The position numbers were made by a program, and so were the translations under genes. From Prinia subflava (Eukaryota > Chordata > Aves > Passeriformes > Cisticolidae), in assembly GCF_021018805.1 (NCBI RefSeq), contig NW_026960607.1, positions 1,862,501 through 1,926,500 of the forward strand: a stretch of 64,000 nt of DNA, written 5' to 3'. The first letter of the stretch is position 1. Each line of letters starts with the position of its first letter. The notes under the pieces are model-generated. The model did no database searches and was not told where the DNA came from. It was given only the letters and a program-made list of their open reading frames with translations. Below, one piece after another: positions 25,765 to 35,385 of this stretch.

Positions 25765-26152
25765 TCATGTATTATGGTTTAATCCCAGTCAACTAAACAC
25801 CACACAGGCACTTGTTCTCTCCCCCTTGGTGAGACAGGAGAGAGACTCAAAAGGGTGAAAGTGAGAAAATATGTGGGTTGAGCTAAAGATAGTTTAATAG
25901 GGAAAGCAAAAGCCACAAGCAAAGCAATACAAGGAATTAATTCACCACCTCCCGTGTGCAGGCAGGTGTTCAGGCATCTCCAAGAAAGCAGGTCTTTGTC
26001 ATGCTGAGCATGGTGGCATATGCTATGGAATACCCCTTTGGTCAGTTGGGATCAACTGTCCCAGCTGCATCCCCTCTCAGCTTCTTGTGCACCCACAGCC
26101 TCCTCTGGTGGGATGAGAGGTTGAAGAGACTAACTCAGTGTAAGCACTACTA
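25765..26152 (-). repeat. ERV LTR fragment (class III-like)
   Basis: The segment ATGGTTTAATCCCAGTCAACTAAACACC and what follows resembles the common avian ERVL-type LTR whose terminus reads TTTAACCCCAGnCxxCAACTAAG. Only part of the LTR is present, and no target duplication was found. It lies in HPF1 intron 2, directly before a CR1 copy. The sense is inferred, not proven. Confidence 0.55.
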
Positions 26153-26232
26153 AATCTGGGTTTCAACTCCTTCAAGTTTATTATATAACAGTGTGGCATC
26201 CCTGTGTGCTCTAGAAATGACACTATCTTTCA

Positions 26233-27212
26233 GAGTCATAGAATGGTTTGGGTCGGAAGGGACCTTTAGAGGTGATCTAGTCAACCCCCCTGCACTGAGC
26301 AGGGACATCTTCAGCAGAGCCAGGTTGCTCAGAGCTGAGTCCAACCCAGCCTTAAATGTTTCTAGATCATCCATGTTTCTGGACAGCCTGTTACAGTGTT
26401 TCACCACTTGAATCATAAGGTGTTGTTTTGGTTTTTTTTACATTTAGTCTGAATCTACCCTGTTTTAGTTAAAGCCCTTTACCCCTTGTCCTCTTGCTAC
26501 AGGCCCTGCTAAAATGTTTGTCCTTACCTTCGATACCTAAAGTACTGAAAGGCTGCAGTAAAGTCCCTGGAGCCTTTTCTTCTCCAGACTGAACAACCCC
26601 AGCCCTCTCAGCCTGTCTTTATAGGAGAGGTGCTCTAGGACTCTGATCATCTTCATGGCCCTGCTCTGGACCCACTCCAACAGGTCCATGACCTTGCTGT
26701 GATGACAGCCCTGGAGCTGGATGTAACACTGTAGGTGGGGTCTGAGCAGAGCAGAGGGGCAGAGTCCCCTCCCTGGCCCTGCTGCCCACCCTGCTTTTGG
26801 TGCAGCCCAGGACACATTTGGCTTTCTAGGTTGTGAGTGCCCATGGCTGGGTCATGTCCAGCCTCTCATCCACCAGCATCCCCAAGTCCTTGGCAGGGCT
26901 GCTCTCCATCTGTTCATCCCCAGCCTGTGTTGATACCAGGGGCTGCCCCGACCCACATGCAGAACTTTCCACTTGGTCTTGTTAAACCTGAAGAGATTCC
27001 TATGGGCCCAGTTCTTGAGTTTGTCCAAGTCCCTCAGGATGGCACATTGTCCTTCAGGAGTGTCATCTGCACCCCTCAGCTTAATGCCATCTGCAAATTT
27101 GCTGATGTTTGCTGATCCTGTCTTGTGTAATTGATAAAGGTTAATATTAAACAATAGTAGTCCCAATACAGAGCCCTGAGGAACACCACCCATCTCCATC
27201 CAGACATTGGAC
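26233..27212 (-). repeat. CR1 LINE 3' portion, antisense to HPF1
   Basis: The minus strand encodes diverged CR1 reverse transcriptase pieces, including a GVPQGSVLGLLLFN motif, ISKFADGIKL and ...[21 protein letters not shown]. The 3' tail on the minus strand is at about 26233, with ATTCTATGACTCTG. Frameshifts and a missing 5' end show it is inactive. It sits in HPF1 intron 2. Confidence 0.9.
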
Positions 27213-27394
27213 TGTTGATGGCTGCTTTTTATTAGAAGTGTAAAAACTCTTGAATGAAAGCTGTCTGGACAAAACAGTGTCTTAGCTTTCCTTATCTAGT
27301 GAATAGTGTTTGAATTTATGGAAACTTTTGATATCTGAGCAACATCGGAACTTCCTGGTCTAGACATGCGCCTGATTCATTGTTTGCTTTTCAG

Positions 27395-27581
27395 ATGCAC
27401 TTGTGTCAAGTGTTGGACTTAAGCATGTTGGACCATATGATATTCTTGCTGGAAAACACAAAAAAGCAAAATCAACAGATGTGAACTTCAATCTTCATTG
27501 GAGATTCTTCTTTGATCCCCCAGAATTTCAGACTATACTTGTTGGGGATAGCAGAACACAGTATCACGTGGGATATTTCAG
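27395..27581 (+). CDS. HPF1: HPF1 exon 3, donor site damaged
   Basis: The TGCTTTTCAG acceptor precedes the conserved blocks [30 protein letters not shown] and [12 protein letters not shown]. To keep phase with exon 4, the exon must end TTCAG at 27581, but the next bases are TTATTT and not GT. The nearest GT (27581-27582) would shift the frame by one base. The simplest reading is loss of one G from an ancestral CAG/GTTATT donor, which would force exon skipping, cryptic splicing or a frameshift. An assembly error is the alternative. Confidence 0.88.
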
Positions 27582-27649
27582 TTATTTTATTTCCTGTGTG
27601 CTCTTGCTCCACTACAACTATGCATAGCTTTTGGCCTCTTTTTCCATCT

Positions 27650-28163
27650 TGTCACGGTGCTGTTTCGAGACCTCAGCGTCTCCACGCACGGCTAGCCCGG
27701 GCACCGCGACACGGGACGAGGATCAGTTCGTTCGCCGGGCAATGATACTGATTCCTGTGGGTTCCTGTATGAGAGCTCTTTGGCAGCGGTCTTAAGGTGA
27801 CAAAGCAGAGGCAGGGTGGGAGGCTGCGAGGTAGCGATGTTTATTGTGCAGCAAGCGCGATCTCTCGCACCTGCATTTGCTCTCGCAACTGCCCCGAGGG
27901 CGGTTCTGCGTACACTTTTATACAGAGGGTGTCAGGGAGGGGTAAAGGTGAAACAACCAATAGAGGGAGTTATAGGGACCGTTAGACAGGTGCAATATTC
28001 AACTTTTGCCAACCAGGGGACAGGGAGAAATACAAAATTAGCGGGCTTTCTGACGGACAGAAAACTGACAGTTACGTCACTTGCCTCAGGGGTACACGTG
28101 GATGAGGAGGGAACAAAGGAATATATAACAAACTTAATAAACTAAATTTCACACACCGCCACA
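27650..28163 (-). repeat. Outer provirus 3' LTR
   Basis: 514 bp. It begins TGTCACGG on the plus strand and ends CCGCCACA. It is close to identical with 43879-44392 apart from scattered substitutions and a few 1-nt indels. Confidence 0.93.
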
Positions 28164-28181
28164 TCTCCCCCTTTTTCTTTT
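28164..28181 (-). promoter_or_regulatory. Outer provirus polypurine tract
   Basis: On the minus strand AAAAGAAAAAGGGGGAGA abuts the 3' LTR. This is the classic plus-strand primer site and confirms both the orientation and the LTR edge. Confidence 0.88.
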
Positions 28182-28500
28182 AAGATGATGAGCACACCTG
28201 GCAGGGAGGAGGCTGCTGTTCAGACTCAGAAAAGCTGTCTCTGAACCCTGACTGCACGGACGACCACTGCTCCTCATAGAGGCTCTCGTCCTCCCAGGAC
28301 TTTTCTAAGTTACCCAATTCAATTTCCTCAGGAACAGTTGCCATGGAGACACGGTTCACAGCCGGCTTTGGGGGAGATGTAGTACCAGACATAAACTTAC
28401 GAATCATCTTTCTAATAGAACATATCACAACTAAAGCAATTATAAATACAAATAATACAAACAGGTTTTCAAAATGTATCCAGACCAACCCGAGAGTCCC
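28180..28500 (-). pseudogene. env: Outer provirus env remnant: TM anchor and cytoplasmic tail
   Basis: A minus-strand frame encodes a hydrophobic span (FENLFVLFVFIIALVVICSI) followed by a basic stop-transfer KMIRK and an acidic Ser-rich tail. That is the end of a retroviral transmembrane Env subunit. Bases 28501-28575 encode membrane-proximal residues in another frame, so at least one frameshift is present. Most of SU and the TM ectodomain are missing. Confidence 0.75.
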
Positions 28501-28592
28501 ACGTTCTTAAAAAGGTCGATGAACCAGTCTGATGTCTCCTCTTTGATTTCGCTCACCAAGTCCCTCATTTTTTGATAGCTTCTTTGATGTCC

Positions 28593-28757
28593 TCAGTTGT
28601 GGCTGCGGCTGAGGTTTTGCTGAGGTGAATGTGGTCTTGGCCTGTAGGTGTAGCGAGGGTGGCCTAGACGTTTGCCTCGCTCTGAGGGAATGATTCTGGC
28701 ATGATGGGCAGCCAGGAGGGTGGTGAGGAGGAGAATCATCGGCAGGAAATGTGCCAT
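28593..28757 (-). pseudogene. env: Outer provirus env remnant: signal peptide
   Basis: A minus-strand ATG in a strong context (CACCATGG) at 28757 opens MAHFLPMILLLTTLLAAHHA, a typical signal peptide. A basic stretch follows, then a stop after 54 residues. It lies just downstream of pol and just upstream of the TM remnant. An internal deletion has therefore joined the env start to near its end. It has no fusion machinery and cannot encode a working envelope. Confidence 0.75.
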
Positions 28758-28882
28758 GGTGGTGGACTTTCCCTGGTCTGGGTTGGATCTATCACACTAA
28801 AAAACTGAAAAACAGACTTTAAAACACATAATAATTAGCATGATGGTTGAAAATAAGAAAAAGGTGAGGGGTCCTCCCATTC

Positions 28883-31800
28883 CTAGAGAATGGGCAGGGT
28901 CAGCCAGGTGCAATTTCGCCTTTTGCGGCGCAGTGCCGCAGAAGCGACTTGCGGTACATTTTCCCTTCTCTCCCCCTGCTTTTTCCTAAAGGGCTTCACC
29001 CATTTTGCAGGGACCCATCTGAGCCCAGTGGGCGTGGAGACGCAGGCATACCCTCGTCCCCACGTCACCAGGTCATATGGGCCTTCTACCTGTCCGCTCT
29101 CAGGAGACCTGAGCAGGACTGGTGGCTTTTCTTTTTGTTGGAAATCAGAACTTGATCCGAAGTGTCTCAAGACTGGTGGGTTAAACACCTCAAAACTGCA
29201 GTTAAGAAAGTTGATCGTGTACAGTGCCCTGGCTAAACGGATAGAGGGAGGTTCAACTTTCAGTACCTGCTGTTGTTGTGCAAGGACCCTTTTGATTTCC
29301 TGATGGGTCCGTTCCACAATCGCTTGGCCTGTGGGGGAGTGTGGGATGCCTGTTTTGTGCTCCACACCCCATTGCTGCAGAAAGCTGCAGAACTCACCTG
29401 ACTTGTACGCTGGGCCATTGTCAGTTTTGAGACCTTTGGGGATACCCATAAAGGAGAATGCTTGGATGAGGTGTTTAATGACATCCTGTGCCTTCTCTCC
29501 TGTGTGCGCAGAGGCGTAAACTGCACCTGAGAAAGTATCTACAGATACATGAACGTATTTCCATCTTCCAAATTCTGCAATGTGTGTGATGTCTGTTTGC
29601 CAGAGCTCGCAGCTTTGAAGCCTGCGAGGATTGACTCCAGCATGCAGTGTGGGCACGGCGTGGGACTGACACGATGGACATGAGCCGACAATTGCCTTGG
29701 CCTGTTGACGTGTGAGGTGGAAACGTCTGACCAGGCTTGGCACGTTCTGGTGGAAAAGCTGATGACTGAGCTTTGCCTGTTCGAATATGTTTGGCAATGG
29801 GGCTATTGCTGCAGGAGCGGCGAGGGCGTCAGCTCTCCTGTTACCCTCAGCAATAAACCCTGGTAAATCAGTGTGTGATCTCATGTGCATCACATAAAAC
29901 GGATGCTCTCGGTGGGAGACAAGCTTTACAAGCTTCGAGAGCAGCTCATACAGAGCAGTGTTGGACACTTGCAGAATGGCCTGATCTGCCCTAGATACCA
30001 CCCCCGCCACGTATGCGGAGTCAGTTACTAAATTGAATGATTCGGGGAACCTCTCGAAGGCTCTAACGACTGCAGCCAACTCAGCAATCTGAGGTGATCC
30101 CATCACCTCCTGAACATCTTCTTCCCACTGCTGAGTTTCAGGATTCTCCCAAGTCAGAACTGACTTGTGAGAAGCCCCAGACGCGTCTGTGAAAACTGTC
30201 AGAGCTTTGAGGGGCTTTCTGCTCCGAATACTTTGCACTGCCAATGTGAATGCTGTTTCTGAATTGAACAATTTGTGGGCCGGCCGATGAATTGAAATAT
30301 GGCCTGTAAAGGAATCTAGGGCAAATTGCAATGCTTCATTCTCTTGAAGCAGGTGTTCTAACACGGATGTTGTCATTTGGCCCGTTTCCAAGCCAATTGG
30401 CATGTGAATGCACTCAAAGTCACAACCGGCCAGATCTTTCATCCGCATTCTCGCTTTGCGAATGAGCTCAGCCATGAGCTCCTGTGGCTGTGTCATTCTT
30501 TTGGGCCGCTGGTGGCTGAGAAAGACCCACTCTATAATCAGAAGAGGATCTCCCCCGCCTTGTCCCTTGTTACCTTGTCTGGGTGTTTTTGCAGACTGGT
30601 CCCACTGAAAAATGATGCCATACAGATGCGGCAGCTTTCCTAGCATGATGAAATGGAAAGACAGGTCTGGGTCACATCTGTGTGCCTATCTGGAAGACAT
30701 TGCATTTTGAACCTTTTCAAGTGCTGTTTTTGCCTCTGGAGTAAGTACCCTAGGAGAACTCAGCTCCTCTCCCCCTTTCAAAAGATTGAAAAGAGGGGCT
30801 AGGTCCTCAGTAGTCAGACCCAGCCAAGGCCTTACCCAGTTCAAAGCACCACAGAGTTGATGGGCATCAGCAAGAGTCTGGACTTTTGTCCTGATCTCCA
30901 ATTTCTGCGGAACAATGGTCCACTTACTTATCTCCAAGCCCAGGTACTTCCAGGGTGGCATCTTCTGAATCTTGTTTGCCTGCAGCTCGAAACCTGCAGC
31001 AACTAACGAATCCGTTACAAGGCCAAGTGTGTGGGTCAGTGCATCATCTGTCGGGGCACACACAAGTATATCATCCATATAATGATGGATGATAACTTCC
31101 TCCACGGCTGCTCTCACAGGGGACAACAAGGAAGCGACAAACTGCTGACACAGAACTGGAGAGACTTTCATACCTTGCGGCAATACACGCCAGTGATATC
31201 GTTTCCTTGGGGCTGCCCGGTTGATGGAAGGAACCAAAAAGGCAAAACGTGGAGCATCGTCAGGGTGTAGGGGAATTTGGAAGAAACAATCTTTTATGTC
31301 AATGACTGCCAGATTCCAATCTCGAGGGAGCATGGTTGGGGAAAGCATTCCTGGTTGGAGAGACCCCCTATCTTTGATAACATTATTAATTTGGCGGAGG
31401 TCGTGAAGGAGCCCCCACCATGTCTTGTCAGCTTTCCGAATTACAAAGACAGGTGAATTCCAAGGAGAATTAGTCTCCTCGATATGACACTTTTTCAATT
31501 GCTCTTCTACGAGCTCCTGGAGCACCTGTAATTTCTCCTTTGCCAGCAGCCACTGTTCCACCCAGACTGGGTTATCAGTTTTCCAATTCAGTTTTTGGAT
31601 GTGGCGCTTCTCAGCGGCCGCTGCCCAAAAATTTTGTGGGGGTTCAGGAATGCTAATTGTGACTCCCCACTGGGCCATGAGGTCTCTACCAAGCAGTGGT
31701 TCCTTATAATCTAAAACAAAAGGATGTACAGATGCCAATTGTCCATTTGGTCCCCTTACTTTCACCACGCTCTTAGATTGCCGTGCCAATTGCAGGCCTC

Positions 31801-32333
31801 CCACACTTTGGACGTGACCTGCCACGTCCTCCAGCGGCCAGTGCGTCGGCCAATCCTTGATTGGGACGAGAGTCAGGTCTGCTCCTGTGTCAAAAAGCAG
31901 ATCTTTATCAAAGGATTCCCCACCCAATATAAATGTACACTTCACCCTGGGTTTCTGTGTTGTTTCTTTGTGTACTGTGTTAACTGTGACTGTGTTGTTC
32001 AGGAGGGCAAAGCACCCGAATGGGATGGCCTGTGCAATTATCTGCCCTTTTGGCAAGAATGTGGGTGGGTGAATACAACGCAGCCAGAAGATGAGGCGTT
32101 TGGGACAGTTAACAAGTCGCCCAGGAAGAACCTCAATCTCTTGCGGAGTGTGTTTGCAGTCCCCAACGATGATGTACTTACTGCACTCTACCAATGGGCA
32201 GTCGCTGACACTGCAAGGATCTACGGTAACAAAATGCCAGTTGTGGTCACTTAGAATCAGAGGTTCTGTGATCTGCAACCTGTAAGGTTCATAAAGAGAA
32301 TTAGTTGTTAAAATGGGTTTTGCAAGTTAAAAT
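28883..32333 (-). pseudogene. pol: Outer provirus pro-pol (protease, RT, RNase H, integrase), one in-frame stop
   Basis: One minus-strand frame stays open for about 3.4 kb except for a single TAG at 30686-30688. In order it holds an N-terminal region with PKGQIIAQAIP that is weakly dUTPase-like, the protease active site LLFDTGADLTL (near 31890) with LLGRDLM, RT with YMDD (near 31080), RNase H with FTDASG (near 30185), a zinc-binding H...H...CPSC, and the integrase catalytic triad in WQTDITH, TDNGPAY and an ERTHQE segment. The stop falls between the RT thumb and RNase H. No frameshift is visible across this length, so the element was coding-competent recently in evolutionary terms. Confidence 0.93.
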
Positions 32334-32454
32334 TCAGAAATCTCAAGTCCGGTGTGTTTTCACAAATTGGTTGACCCCCTTTTGACTCCCCCACCCGGTC
32401 CACCTGATTAGAGTCCTTGCGCTGGGTGGACCCGCGCTCCCTTTTTAGTTTTTT
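32308..32454 (-). pseudogene. Short frame between gag and pro-pol, reached by -1 shift
   Basis: After the slippery heptamer, the -1 frame reads KKLKRERGSTQRK and ends NPF-stop at 32308. The pro-pol frame is a further -1 step and opens just upstream of that stop, overlapping it by about 20 nt. Two successive -1 shifts, gag to pro and pro to pol, are usual for betaretroviruses. Here, however, protease sits in the last frame and the middle frame holds only about 48 residues. Confidence 0.6.
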
Positions 32455-33104
32455 GGCTGTTGCTGCAAAGGTGGAGGAGTCCCAGGTGTTCGGGGCGTTG
32501 TCGACTGTCCTTGGTGTTTGTGAGGACAGGAGGCAGCCCAGTGTCCTTCTCTGCAGAAGTAGCACTGCTGTTGCTGCTTGCCACAGAAGGACGAGCGGCA
32601 TTGGAAAGGCTTGTGCTGCGTCTGGCCTGCAGGGGACGCTTGAGCCACATGTGGAGGTCGCGGGAGAGAAGATGCCAGAGGTGGTCGAGGCTGAGTCCCA
32701 CGGCTGAGGAAGGGGACCTTGGCCTGACACACTTGGAGCATGGAATGAAGTGTGCGGGGTGGATCTAGAGGAAGACTTAAAATTGCTGAACGACACAAAT
32801 CATTTGCATTAATAAATGCAATTTCTTCTAAAATCTGATCCCTTGCACTCTCATTCCTGACCTGCACTTCAATAGCACGAGTCAATATCTCCACAAAATC
32901 TACAAAAGGCTCAGATGGACCCTGTCTGATCATGGTATAAGGTGGCAAGGGAGCGTGGGTTTGGAGGCTAAAAAACGCTTTGCAAGCCTGATCTCTAATT
33001 GCTGTGAGGGCTGCAGAGGGAATCAGTGAGGCTTGTGTGGAAGGAGAAATCCACTGGCCTTCACCACAAAGGAACTCAAGGGACATCGCATTCCCTTGTC
33101 CATC
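32445..33104 (-). pseudogene. gag: Outer provirus gag, 3' part (capsid C-terminus and nucleocapsid)
   Basis: The minus strand encodes a capsid C-terminal region with a major-homology-like IRQGPSEPFVDFVEIL segment, followed by a Pro/Gln-rich nucleocapsid with the zinc knuckle CYFCREGHWAASC, then a stop at 32445. The knuckle is C-X2-C-X3-H-X4-C, one residue shorter than the canonical spacing. This part is separated from the 5' part of gag by the inner provirus. With a 4-bp target duplication the two halves do not share a frame at the junction, so another indel is likely nearby. Confidence 0.88.
32448..32454 (-). promoter_or_regulatory. Slippery heptamer A-AAA-AAC for -1 ribosomal frameshifting
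   Basis: On the minus strand, in the gag frame, the heptamer AAAAAAC directly precedes the gag stop codon TAA. It is one of the standard -1 slip sequences of class II retroviruses. A downstream pseudoknot was not evaluated. Confidence 0.8.
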
Positions 33105-33496
33105 TGTTAGCGTAGGAAAACATATAACCACACAGAGGCGATCATATGCGGTTCTTTATTCCAGCGCGCGGGACACCGGGGTGATAATACACCCAAATCT
33201 GATGTCTAAAGCATACAGAGTCGATTCGTGATTTTTATAGTTTAAATTATACACATGTTAACTAACCCCCACCCCTAGATACTGATTATCCTATTCCTTA
33301 GTTACTATCTTAAATCATACCTACGCTTCTACCCTGATCCACACTTGATTTGGTTAAAACAATAGCATGGAGCTGTTTACCGAAACTGACGCTTGTTCCC
33401 AGCTAGCTGCGTCAAGTTCCAGTTGTACGTTCTCTACTTTCCTCCCCCTATACATTACTCAATCTAGAAATTATATTTTTTAACCCTCCACCAACA
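33105..33496 (-). repeat. Inner provirus 3' LTR
   Basis: 392 bp. On the plus strand it runs from TGTTAGCGTAGG to CCTCCACCAACA. Its one difference from the 5' LTR is, on the coding strand, A where the 5' LTR has G, in a GG context (GCTTTAGAC against GCTTTGGAC). Confidence 0.95.
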
Positions 33497-33509
33497 TTCC
33501 CCCCTTTGA
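33497..33509 (-). promoter_or_regulatory. Inner provirus polypurine tract
   Basis: The minus strand reads TCAAAGGGGGGAA directly before the 3' LTR, which is the expected plus-strand primer. Confidence 0.88.
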
Positions 33510-33688
33510 AAGTATTTTCACTCTAATATACTAAGTGTAAATGCTTTCACTTAATACAGTCCATTAGGCTTCAGAGTTCATACTGGATGTTCATCTTCAA
33601 ATCTTCTGTTGTCATAGGCTTTGTCCGGGATGTTGTTGCGGATTGAAGGTGCTGGGTTCTGTGCCAATGCCTTCATTATGGTCCTGTT

Positions 33689-35385
33689 TTAAGATGCCTT
33701 TTTCTGTATCTCTCTCTTCAGGATTCTGTAAACTAACTAAATTACTAAAAATATAATTAGTAAAATTATCAGATTTTCAAGGATAGACTTTATCCATGAA
33801 CTCACATTCTATCTTAATCTTTTAAAGATTTTACCTAACTAGCTAGTAGCTAAATCTTTTTGTTCTTTTTGTGCCTCATGCTCTATTTGTTTTAACTGAC
33901 TGATGTCATGTTCTACATTTGCAGTTACATTTGGGATGTGGATGCAGCAATGGTCGATTTGTCCCTTTAAATATCTACACACTCCGTGTTCTTTCAAAAG
34001 TAACATATCTAAAGCCAAACGATTTTGCAGAGTCATTTTGGTGGTGGCCTGTAATTGCACATTGAGTTCCCTAAATCCCTCTCGTGTGATTCTTGCTAAT
34101 CTGTCTACTTGACCTGTGAGTCTATATAGCATTTCTCTATTTCGATAATTTGCAATGGGACTAAACAAGGATTCTAGGGCTCACCCAATCTTTACTCTAC
34201 TAGAGGGTTCCTTCCAAGTGTCATCTGGGTTCTTGTCTTCTGAGACGTCTCGCTTTGCTTTTATTTGCAAGGCTTCACTGCTCCTGTTAAATGGGGATTT
34301 CTTCTAAATTGGACATAAAGTGGGAAGGCCCAGGGTGATTTTTCTTACTTCCCTGTCTATAGGCAAGTGTGTTGTCTATGTGCCATCACTCATTGCCTAT
34401 ACAAATGGTCCTGGACTTCGAATTGTACTCCTGCTACATCTTACTATAATCTTAGAATCTATTTTGCCTTGTTTGTGTTTAATTTTCTTGCAGGCACAAC
34501 CAATTCGTAAGGCTATTGCCAATGGTGACTACTGTTTCATTTCTAGATTGTCAGAGGTGCAATCATAAATTTTCTTACATACCCACTAACTTACCTTATT
34601 TGCCTCTTTCTGACTGCTAGTATCAGTATTTGCCACTGTGGGATCTGTCTCATTTTTAGAGCCTTTCCATTTAATGCACCAGGGTGTGCTTTCTATATAT
34701 TGGAATTTCTGGAGGATGCTCACAGACTATGCACTGTCCCAAGGTTCCAGTCCTTTCTAATCTTTCTCTTCACATTTCTACACTACAACACTTTCTGTAG
34801 CGTTGTCCCTGATCTTTTGATAGCGTAGAAACTAACATTGCCATTTTGCAAGGTCTTGGTCTTTAACTCACTACTCTATGATTTGTCCCAATTTGTTATT
34901 ACTAAGAATGCACTCTGACTTTTTCATGGGTTGCATATAGGAATCCTCTGTTATCTTCCAGTATTCTCTGACTACCACCCTTGACTCTGGTACTTGTTTA
35001 CAGTTAATTGTTTTGTTCCCTTCTATTTCAGGTAATTTTGATGTTATTATTCCCCAGCTTACTGGGTCCCCTGCTGCCTTTGGTATTGGCAGACAGGCCG
35101 TTATTCTGCTGGTATTATGCATTTTGGCAAAGTCTCTGACTAATCTAATCATTACATTCTCAGCCCGAATTTCATTAGAAATTTCTATTACTTGTGTTTT
35201 TGCTTGTATCTCTCTCTTCATTCTAGAATGAAAAGTTGTTAGTTGACCCTTCTGTATCCTATATCTCAAAGTAACAGCAATCCTTACTGGTGACATTAGT
35301 ATCTATGAAATTAACATTACTCACAGGAAGAGCATGAGCACAGTTACTAATACTATTTGAACAGTTACAGACGTTTCAGCCTTAG
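33689..35385 (-). pseudogene. env: Inner provirus env (SU and TM), 17 premature stops, no frameshift
   Basis: One minus-strand frame runs from a hydrophobic leader (VTVQIVLVTVLMLF, near 35350) to a TAA at 33689-33691. SU includes SRITACLPIPKAAGDPVSWG. TM includes a heptad-rich segment, then LQNRLALDMLLLKEHGVC with a downstream CC, a membrane span and a short basic tail. Premature stops are TAG at 35303, 34871, 34832, 34778, 34757, 34727, 34586, 34529, 34397, 34376, 34304, 33839, 33809 and 33737, and TGA at 35321, 34868 and 34181. Two are adjacent (34868-34873). None is TAA. The protein cannot be made. Confidence 0.9.

Noticed and set aside
31724..32254. 176-codon plus-strand open frame
   Set aside because: It is antisense to protease/pol of the outer provirus and has no recognisable domain.
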